A stretch of 8,499 bases of DNA from positions 1 to 8,499 of the forward strand of contig CAZPFP010000028.1 of NCBI GenBank assembly GCA_964585895.1, written 5' to 3'. Shown here one piece after another: positions 3,855 through 8,499 of the stretch. The first letter of the stretch is position 1. Each line of letters opens with the position of its first letter. A model generated the notes under the pieces. That model was given only the letters and a program-made list of their open reading frames with translations, was not told where the DNA came from and ran no database searches. The translations under genes and the position numbers were made by a program. Source of the DNA: CAZPFP01 sp964585895 (GTDB lineage Bacteria; Patescibacteriota; Microgenomatia; PFEM01; JAHIFH01).

Positions 3855-4038
3855 TGATTTAAAGAACCTGTTGTCGTCAAAGAGCTATTCCTGATTAACC
3901 AAAGCCTTTCTCCAGCAAAGCTGGAGTACCAATGCCTGCTGCGCAGGATTACTCTCTTTCGCTCGTAAAGCCGCCACGTCCGCTAATTTAAAGAGTTTTG
4001 TTGTAGTACTCTTTCGCTCATAAGGCCGCTACGAGCGT
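3842..4038 (-). repeat. Degenerate tandem repeats seeded from a tRNA-Leu 5' end, with hairpins
   Basis: The gap between tRNA-Leu(CAG) and tRNA-Leu(GAG) contains no gene. A 24-nt word is present at 3842-3865 and 3971-3994 with one mismatch; on the minus strand it is leader plus the first 13 nt of tRNA-Leu(GAG). A second word, with core TTTCGCTC followed by a TAA..GCCGC..ACG pattern, occurs at 3951-3980 and 4008-4034. Between them are two perfect hairpins: CTCCAGC-AAA-GCTGGAG (3910-3926) and CCTGC-TGC-GCAGG (3935-3947). Neither has a T run, so they are not intrinsic terminators. No convincing promoter was seen here. Confidence 0.65.
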
Positions 4039-4039
4039 T

Positions 4040-4125
4040 TGGTGCCGAAGGTGGGACTCGAACCCACATTCCTTAAAGGAACACAGTTCTGAACCGTGCG
4101 CGTCTACCAATTCCGCCACTTCGGC
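4040..4125 (-). tRNA. tRNA-Leu(CAG), CCA encoded
   Basis: This is a class II tRNA. The acceptor stem is GCCGAAG/CTTCGGC with A73. The D-arm is GCGG-AATTGGTAGA-CGCG. The anticodon arm CACGG-TTCAGAA-CTGTG gives CAG. The variable arm TTCCTTTAAGGAA is followed by the T-arm GTGGG-TTCGAGT-CCCAC. CCA is encoded at 4040-4042. It begins 38 nt after the stop of the solute-binding protein gene and may be reached by read-through from that operon. Confidence 0.96.
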
Positions 4126-4163
4126 TCATTGTTCTATATTTTAGCAAAAATTGCTTTATTTTT

Positions 4164-5480
4164 CTACTTTCTGGAAAGACTATAAACGGTGGGGTGAAAT
4201 AAGAAAACGGCCGGAGAATCCTCTACTAAGAAGCGTTGAAAGTCCAGATAAATCTCTTTTCTTTCATCTTGGTTTAAGGTTTTTCTGCCATCTTCAAGCA
4301 GTTTGTCCAGTTTAGGACTTTTATATTTGCTTAAATTGCTTGTTTGGGTTGAATGCCAGAGAACATACTGATCAGGATCTCGAGGAATTTGTTGACTAAC
4401 TAATAAAACCTCAAATTCTTCATCAGGACTTTGGATAAAGTGAATTTCGGTTTCTATTCCCAGTTCTTGCCAGTCTTCTTTGATTTGTTCAGCAATCGTT
4501 GACATTGAGGGAATGGTTGATAAGGTAATTTTTTCGATTGAACTTTCCCCTTCTCCAAGCAAACTTTTGGCATTTTCTAAATCTAGTTCGTAAGGTTTAA
4601 CCGAACTATTATAAGCCCATGAATCGGGGTTATAAGAATTAAGGGCCTGAGGTTCCCAGCGCTTGTTAATAGCGTAGGCAAGGGCTTGCCGAAGGGGTTT
4701 GTCCGCAAATTTTTCTGACTGGGTGTTGAAAAAAAGGCCAGTGTAACGATCATATTTAATTGTTGATTCAATCTTGGTGTTGAGCCAGTTCTCTAATTCA
4801 CCGGGTGAGAAAATATCTTCAAGGAAGTCAATTTCTCCCAGTTTGTAACCAGTTTTAGCAGCTTCTTCATTTGGATAAAAGCGAAAAAGAAGATTAGTTT
4901 TCTGTTTATCTATTGACTCTAAAGCAAGTTTTCTAATGAACTGACCACTTCTTTGAATTGATTTAGCCCGATAATCACCTAAACCAATCAGTCCTTTCTT
5001 AAAAACGGGACGGGAAACCACTACCGGAAAAGGGGAAAAAGGTTCTTTTAATTCAAACTTAATATGTTGTTTATCAAGAATAGTGACATTAACATCGCTG
5101 AAATTATAGTTGATATCTTCAGCCACAACTTGACTGCCGTCGTGCCAATAAACATTTTCTTTTATGGTGAAAATGTAGACTTTTCCGTTATCTCTTACTT
5201 CCCAGGACTGAGCTAAGCCCGGTTCAATTGAACCGTCAGGAAGAGGAATAGTTAATCCATAACTGATTAAACTGGTAATTTCGTAAGGCAAGTTGGCAAG
5301 AGTGTATCTGCCCACGAGGCCGATTTTATGTTGACCACGAATAAGACTAAGATTAATTAATTTAGGCAGAAAAAATATTAAAAGAAGGGTGATGACAGAA
5401 GAGAGAGTAATAATTCGTTGGTGCTTGTGCCAAACTGCCTGAAAAAGTCGAAGATAATAGCGCAGTTTTGACAAGCTCAT
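4164..5480 (-). CDS. Membrane-anchored family 5 extracellular solute-binding protein (peptide-binding type)
   Basis: The 438-residue protein has an N-terminal membrane helix (about 21-41, QRIITLSSVITLLLIFFLPK) without a lipobox cysteine, so it is anchored rather than a lipoprotein. The SBP_bac_5 (DppA/OppA-type) fold then follows. Recognisable pieces are PDGSIEPGLAQSWEVRDNG (81-99), YIFTIKENVYWHDGS (102-116), AEDINYNF (120-127), a LRQALAYAINK segment and a C-terminal DPDQYVLWHSTQ (368-379) followed by the closing helices. Typical family members have about 500-550 residues, so this one is short. No ABC permease or ATPase genes lie next to it, so transport is unproven; a sensing or scavenging role is possible. 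Its ATG overlaps the secG stop (ATGA), which implies translational coupling. The choice of the 5480 start rests on that overlap and the membrane helix. Confidence 0.88.
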   Translation of the reverse strand: MSLSKLRYYLRLFQAVWHKHQRIITLSSVITLLLIFFLPKLINLSLIRGQHKIGLVGRYTLANLPYEITSLISYGLTIPLPDGSIEPGLAQSWEVRDNGKVYIFTIKENVYWHDGSQVVAEDINYNFSDVNVTILDKQHIKFELKEPFSPFPVVVSRPVFKKGLIGLGDYRAKSIQRSGQFIRKLALESIDKQKTNLLFRFYPNEEAAKTGYKLGEIDFLEDIFSPGELENWLNTKIESTIKYDRYTGLFFNTQSEKFADKPLRQALAYAINKRWEPQALNSYNPDSWAYNSSVKPYELDLENAKSLLGEGESSIEKITLSTIPSMSTIAEQIKEDWQELGIETEIHFIQSPDEEFEVLLVSQQIPRDPDQYVLWHSTQTSNLSKYKSPKLDKLLEDGRKTLNQDERKEIYLDFQRFLVEDSPAVFLFHPTVYSLSRK

Positions 5481-5698
5481 TGAATAAAGACATTAACAAT
5501 CGAGATAAGGATGAAACCGATGGCAAAACCAATGGTGGCGATGAAAAGAACTTTCTCTGCTCCCCTTTTGGAGCGATATGATTCCCCGCCAGCTCCGCCA
5601 AAAATATTACCTAAACCAGTCCCTTGTGATTGGATGAGAATAGTGGCAATTAAGCCAACGGCAATGATTAACTGCAGAATAATTAACAAATGATTCAT
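5477..5698 (-). CDS. secG: Preprotein translocase subunit SecG
   Basis: The 73-residue protein has the normal SecG length and plan. Membrane helix 1 (about 4-22) is followed by the conserved cytoplasmic loop with IQSQGTGLGNIFGGAGG (22-38) and the SKRGAEK motif (43-49). Membrane helix 2 spans 50-70. SecG binds SecYE and assists SecA-driven export. The stop (TGA) is shared with the start of the downstream solute-binding protein gene. A TTGGCT-N17-TATAAT promoter at 5832-5860 fits the pair, leaving a roughly 130-nt leader with hairpin repeats. The window therefore couples an export component to an exported protein. Confidence 0.95.
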   Translation of the reverse strand: MNHLLIILQLIIAVGLIATILIQSQGTGLGNIFGGAGGESYRSKRGAEKVLFIATIGFAIGFILISIVNVFIQ

Positions 5699-5720
5699 TT
5701 TGATTTCTCTTTAATTAAAC

Positions 5721-5817
5721 AGCGGCACTGCGTGCCTCGCATTTCGAGCTTGCGAGAAACAAGCTTTGCTTATAATTCTCCTTGACTATAACAGCGGTGC
5801 TTCGCACCTCGATAATT
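5721..5817. repeat. Intergenic hairpin repeats in the secG leader
   Basis: This segment of the 146-nt gap between secG and the holin-family gene is filled with short palindromes. They are GGCAC-TGC-GTGCC (5724-5736), CTCGCA..TGCGAG (5736-5756) and GGTGC-TTC-GCACC (5796-5808). The first and third sit in the same context, ACAGCGG[hairpin]CTCG. The word CCTCGATAATT (5807-5817) recurs at 891-901. The segment with ATTTCGAGC and GAGAAACAAGCTTTGCTT (5741-5770) resembles the tandem unit at 6244-6341. They lie in the mRNA leader of secG and could influence its stability or translation, or be remnants of a small repeat family. Confidence 0.6.
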
Positions 5818-5831
5818 TTCGTTTCACTCTA

Positions 5832-5860
5832 ATTATACTACCTTCTACCTAAAAAGCCAA
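5832..5860 (-). promoter_or_regulatory. Promoter for secG and the solute-binding protein gene
   Basis: On the minus strand -35 TTGGCT (5855-5860, 4 of 6), a 17-nt spacer and a perfect -10 TATAAT (5832-5837) predict a start near 5825. The -35 lies inside the last codons of the holin-family gene. secG could therefore be read both from this promoter and by read-through from the upstream genes. Confidence 0.6.
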
Positions 5861-6246
5861 AAAAGAAAAGTGGTGAAGAGACTGATAAGAAATGAAGAAA
5901 TAATCAAAACCAGAATTTTAGCTAAAAACATTTCAGGGATAATGAAACCTTGATAAGAGAAACCCGGAAAAATGAAACTGGTAATTTCCAGATAAGGAAT
6001 CAAGAGCGTCACTAAATAGAGACTGAAAACATTAGCCACCCAGCGAAAAGCACCAAGAGTCAGCAAATTGATGGGTAGGAGTAAAATTCTAATCAATGGC
6101 TTGATGGCTAAATTAACACCAGTCAGAACCGCGGCTGTAAAAAGAATCCCTTCATAGCCCCCCGAGATTTTAAACCCGGCCATTATTTGACTAATCAAAA
6201 GAATGGCGGCCAAATTGATGACCAGCGAACGAACAATTTTCTTCAT
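5845..6246 (-). CDS. Phage holin family 4 (superfamily IV) membrane protein
   Basis: The 133-residue, very hydrophobic protein has four membrane helices (about 7-25, 30-50, 55-80 and 108-131). The pattern of the PF04020 family is clear: MKKIVRSLVINLAAILL at the start, LTGVNLAIKPLIRILLLPINLLTLGAF (41-67) with the conserved N-KP-I-LLPIN-LTLG core, and a hydrophobic C-terminal helix. The family is called holin by homology, but chromosomal copies are widespread and have no proven lytic role; no phage genes are nearby. The ATG at 6246 is supported by an AGGAG 6 nt upstream. It lies 93 nt downstream of the transglutaminase-like gene, and the gap is made of a tandem hairpin repeat. It is probably in one operon with that gene. 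Confidence 0.85.
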   Translation of the reverse strand: MKKIVRSLVINLAAILLISQIMAGFKISGGYEGILFTAAVLTGVNLAIKPLIRILLLPINLLTLGAFRWVANVFSLYLVTLLIPYLEITSFIFPGFSYQGFIIPEMFLAKILVLIISSFLISLFTTFLFWLFR

Positions 6247-6341
6247 TTCGAACTCCTGTGAGAAACAAGGTTCTGCTCGAAAAGCAGGTTCTTCATTTTG
6301 AGTTTACGAAAAACAAGGTTCTGCTCGAAAAGCAGGTTCTT
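6244..6341 (-). repeat. Tandem 48-50 nt hairpin repeat spanning the start of the holin-family gene
   Basis: There are two tandem units (about 6244-6293 and 6294-6341), each ending in an identical 31-nt segment (6263-6293 and 6311-6341). Each segment contains a CTGCT-CGAAA-AGCAG hairpin. On the minus strand each unit ends with an ATGAAGAA word. In the downstream copy this is the real start of the holin-family gene; in the upstream copy it is a decoy ATG without a Shine-Dalgarno. The upstream copy also overlaps the stop codon of the transglutaminase-like gene by 2 nt. A related but diverged unit occurs at 5741-5780. Confidence 0.8.
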
Positions 6342-8199
6342 ATAGTTCCCCTACCTCTTTTGTAACACTTCTTTTTTTAACTGTCAATCTAAAAAGAAAA
6401 AATGATGCTGCCGCTAAAACAAAGCAAAGACCGATTAAAGGCAAAATTCCCTGCCAAATTAAAGATTGGATTTTAAAATTCTGACTGTATTCTTGCCCAT
6501 CGAGAGAGAGATTGATTTTTCCTTGACCAATTTTAAGCCAGTCTTTGGAACTTATTTCCAGGGAAATTTGTGATTTTCCAAAAGGGGGAATTACTTTCAC
6601 TTCTTGGTCATCTTGGTTGACCGGATTAACAATGATATTTTCGCCAGTTATTTGAGTGGGCAAATCATAAATCGCCGTTGGTCCCAAATTATGAACAATG
6701 ATTTTTCCCTGAGTTTTCAAACCAGCAAAAATGGCTTTTGGCAAATCAAATTCGACTTCAAGTTTGCTTTCTTGAATGTTCTCAAACTTGCCGAAACTCA
6801 CTTGGATATTTTTACCCCCATTTTCCTCAGCTCGGTAAGAGCCAGCCGGAGCCGGTAATTGACTATCAAGACCGTGAATGGCAAAAGCAAAGTGATTTAA
6901 ATCGGTTTTATTGAAATAGTCCACTCCTCCGGTGGTTTTTTCCCAAGTCGGGTCAACCGGCAGCCAAATTTTCTTTTCATCATCCCAATATTCCGGCCAG
7001 GAGTGAAGAACATCAGCCACCAAGTCTAAGGGACGAAGTCTGGGATTGGTAGTATAAGCATAACCATTAATCTCTCTGGCGGGAATGCCAATCGCTCGAG
7101 TTAAGGTGATAAACAGGTCGGTGAATTCCATGCAAATTGACTCATTAGGTTTTTCCAGGGCGCTCAAAGCACCTTGTCTTTCAACTCCTTGTTCAACTCG
7201 GTCAAAATCATAACTTAAATGGCTGACAACATAGTTGTAAATCTCTTTGACTGATTTCATTTCTGTGGCTATTGCCTGAATCGATGAGTGGTAAACAGGC
7301 CAATATTCTTGTTCGCCAAGGTTTTCTTGAAGAGTGGTTGAGCTTGGTAGGAGAAAATCCTTTTGTGGCTGAGAAAAAACTTTTACTTTACCAATCGCCT
7401 CAATATTCAGTTTTTGATTGCCTGATAAATGATATTTAGCTAACCAGTTGCCGTCTTCATCAACCCGGACATTTTCTGGCTTAGGTTCCAGTGATTGATA
7501 ATAGATTTTTTGGAAAGCCGTGTCCGGTGGCAGGGAAATTTCCGTGACCACGGAAATAACGCTATTGTTTTGGAGATGATAATTGAAGATAAAATCAAAG
7601 ACTTGGAATTGACCAAAAGCAGCTTTAACTCCAGCTTGGGCAATTTGATTTTTGGTGAAATTATAGACTTGGTAGTTATTTTCCTGACTAGTGGAAACGG
7701 GATTAGGACTGATATAGGCGGCGGTGCCAAAGCTAGTGGGGATGGCTAATTGAAGTTGGTAATTATCTATCTCTGAAGCATTGGAAAGTTTGGGAACAGT
7801 AATTTCCCAAACTTGTCCGGTTCGAGAAACTAAATCTGGAGCATTGTAAGAAAGATTAAAAGTAAGCGTCTTGCCAGTGCCCACCACCTCTTGATTAAGT
7901 TTAAGAGTGATTAAGGTCAAATCCTCAGTTTGGTTAATTTTCGTTTCAATCTTTCCCAGTTCGTCGTGGGCTTGAATATTGGTGATATTGGTTGACTGAA
8001 AAGTAAGCGAGTATTGAGTGGCATAAACATTGGAAAGCTTGTTTGTTAAGGAAACATCTTGGCTGACATGAGTAATGCCTTTAGAACTAACTTGATAACG
8101 AACTTGATAGGCGGTTTCAAATTCGGATGAGGCTGAAGCCGGAGAAAGAAAAACAAGAAAACAGAGGAAGAGCCAGACTATTATTGATAATTTCTTCAT
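6340..8199 (-). CDS. Exported, membrane-anchored transglutaminase-like protein
   Basis: The 619-residue protein has a signal peptide (1-23, hydrophobic core IIVWLFLCFLVFL, then ASASS). A large beta-rich extracytoplasmic region (25-275) has no catalytic motif. The transglutaminase-like cysteine hydrolase domain (about 290-445) carries all three catalytic residues: C356 in SICMEFTDLF, H399 in DVLHSWPEYW and D416 in LPVDPTW. A beta-sandwich-like segment (465-575) leads to a C-terminal membrane helix (582-604) and a basic tail, a type I topology. Such proteins act as proteases or amidases, or crosslink cell-surface proteins. I chose the ATG at 8199 because it gives the signal peptide. The frame stays open 71 codons further, but that part is not protein-like and overlaps the divergent promoter and RNA. 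No Shine-Dalgarno is visible. It heads the envelope gene run. Confidence 0.9.
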   Translation of the reverse strand: MKKLSIIVWLFLCFLVFLSPASASSEFETAYQVRYQVSSKGITHVSQDVSLTNKLSNVYATQYSLTFQSTNITNIQAHDELGKIETKINQTEDLTLITLKLNQEVVGTGKTLTFNLSYNAPDLVSRTGQVWEITVPKLSNASEIDNYQLQLAIPTSFGTAAYISPNPVSTSQENNYQVYNFTKNQIAQAGVKAAFGQFQVFDFIFNYHLQNNSVISVVTEISLPPDTAFQKIYYQSLEPKPENVRVDEDGNWLAKYHLSGNQKLNIEAIGKVKVFSQPQKDFLLPSSTTLQENLGEQEYWPVYHSSIQAIATEMKSVKEIYNYVVSHLSYDFDRVEQGVERQGALSALEKPNESICMEFTDLFITLTRAIGIPAREINGYAYTTNPRLRPLDLVADVLHSWPEYWDDEKKIWLPVDPTWEKTTGGVDYFNKTDLNHFAFAIHGLDSQLPAPAGSYRAEENGGKNIQVSFGKFENIQESKLEVEFDLPKAIFAGLKTQGKIIVHNLGPTAIYDLPTQITGENIIVNPVNQDDQEVKVIPPFGKSQISLEISSKDWLKIGQGKINLSLDGQEYSQNFKIQSLIWQGILPLIGLCFVLAAASFFLFRLTVKKRSVTKEVGEL

Positions 8200-8241
8200 G
8201 ATTTCTATTTTAACATTCAAAAAAACAAAATCTAGAATATC

Positions 8242-8270
8242 TTGACAAAAGGCAGGGATAATATTAAAAT
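8242..8270 (+). promoter_or_regulatory. Strong plus-strand promoter for the right-edge RNA
   Basis: A perfect -35 TTGACA (8242-8247), a 17-nt spacer and -10 TAAAAT (8265-8270, 5 of 6) predict a start near 8277. It lies 43 nt from the divergent start codon of the transglutaminase-like gene. There is no sizeable plus-strand ORF from here to the window edge, so the product appears to be an RNA or a long leader. Confidence 0.75.
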
Positions 8271-8276
8271 TGAGCC

Positions 8277-8499
8277 TAGAAAATTTGCTCTTTTCATTTT
8301 TCACCGACAACTCCAGCAAAGGCGCTGTTAGAAGATATCTAAAAGGATTGGCGATAAGAAGAAAGGAGATAGGAAGTGGCAAGATGCACGTGTGGCTCTG
8401 TTGGGCGACCACCAGGCAAACATAAAATTACCCTGAGGTCACCTAAGACAGGAAGGAAAGGAAGGTGTTCGGGAAGATCTCTATCTCCAAATCCAGGAT
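8277..8499 (+). ncRNA. Structured RNA or long structured leader, family unassigned, runs off the window
   Basis: Downstream of the TTGACA-N17-TAAAAT promoter the sequence is purine-rich, lacks a sizeable ORF and shows paired segments. There are hairpins CAGC-AAAGGC-GCTG (8314-8327 region) and TTAGA-AGATA-TCTAA (8328-8342 region). A long-range stem is formed by GGATT (8345-8349) with AATCC (8490-8494) and GGAGATAG (8365-8372) with CTATCTCC (8481-8488), enclosing about 108 nt. I checked for conserved words of RNase P RNA, tmRNA, SRP RNA, 6S RNA, 5S rRNA and the common riboswitches and found no convincing match. The 3' end is not in the window. Its function is unknown. Confidence 0.5.

Noticed and set aside
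3910..3947. Two perfect hairpins as intrinsic terminators
   Set aside because: No T run follows either hairpin on either strand.
3842..4038. CRISPR array
   Set aside because: The repeats are few, diverged and irregularly spaced, derive from a tRNA end, and no cas gene is present.
5845..6246. Holin as a sign of a prophage
   Set aside because: The family is common on bacterial chromosomes, and no lysin, structural or integrase genes are nearby.
8200..8412. 71-codon N-terminal extension of the transglutaminase-like gene
   Set aside because: It would bury the signal peptide, is not protein-like, and overlaps a strong divergent promoter and RNA.

Overview
The window looks like a chromosomal segment of a Candidate Phyla Radiation (Patescibacteria) bacterium, probably Microgenomates-like. 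This is inferred from gene content, not from a database search. The pointers are moderate-to-low GC, a SecG followed directly by a short membrane-anchored family 5 solute-binding protein, small HNH and HTH/LAGLIDADG-like ORFs lodged among tRNA genes, weak or absent Shine-Dalgarno sites at most starts, and tRNAs of which only some encode CCA. TGA is used as a stop (HNH gene, secG), so the UGA=Gly code of Gracilibacteria/Absconditabacteria does not apply.

Layout: nearly everything is on the minus strand. Positions 1-4125 are a tRNA-rich region with eleven tRNA genes or tRNA-like genes: Gly(UCC), Pro(UGG), Leu(UAA), an interrupted Ile-like tRNA, a Gly/Trp-like tRNA with a contracted anticodon loop, Gln(UUG), Gly(GCC), Phe(GAA), Val(UAC), Leu(GAG) and Leu(CAG). 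Interspersed are an HNH endonuclease gene ending exactly at the 5' end of tRNA-Leu(UAA), a HTH + LAGLIDADG-like gene overlapping the 5' end of tRNA-Gly(GCC), a small overlapping ORF pair, a structured RNA with its own terminator, and fragments of tRNA 5' ends. One plus-strand gene, a SurA_N/PrsA-like membrane protein without a rotamase domain, sits at 1532-2176.

Positions 4164-8199 hold four cell-envelope genes on the minus strand. In transcription order they are an exported, membrane-anchored transglutaminase-like protein, a four-helix holin-superfamily IV membrane protein, SecG, and a membrane-anchored peptide-binding-type protein whose start overlaps the secG stop (ATGA). The gaps between them carry hairpin-rich short repeats. 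At the right edge a strong plus-strand promoter drives a structured, apparently non-coding RNA that runs out of the window.

The most unusual material is: (a) the promoter-driven minus-strand unit 1477-946 (odd Gly/Trp-like tRNA, interrupted tRNA, pseudoknotted RNA, terminator); (b) two unrelated nuclease-type genes that both stop at the 5' boundary of a tRNA; (c) a tRNA-Gly(GCC) in which both partners of the conserved G18-Psi55 elbow pair are changed; and (d) the unassigned RNA at 8277-8499.
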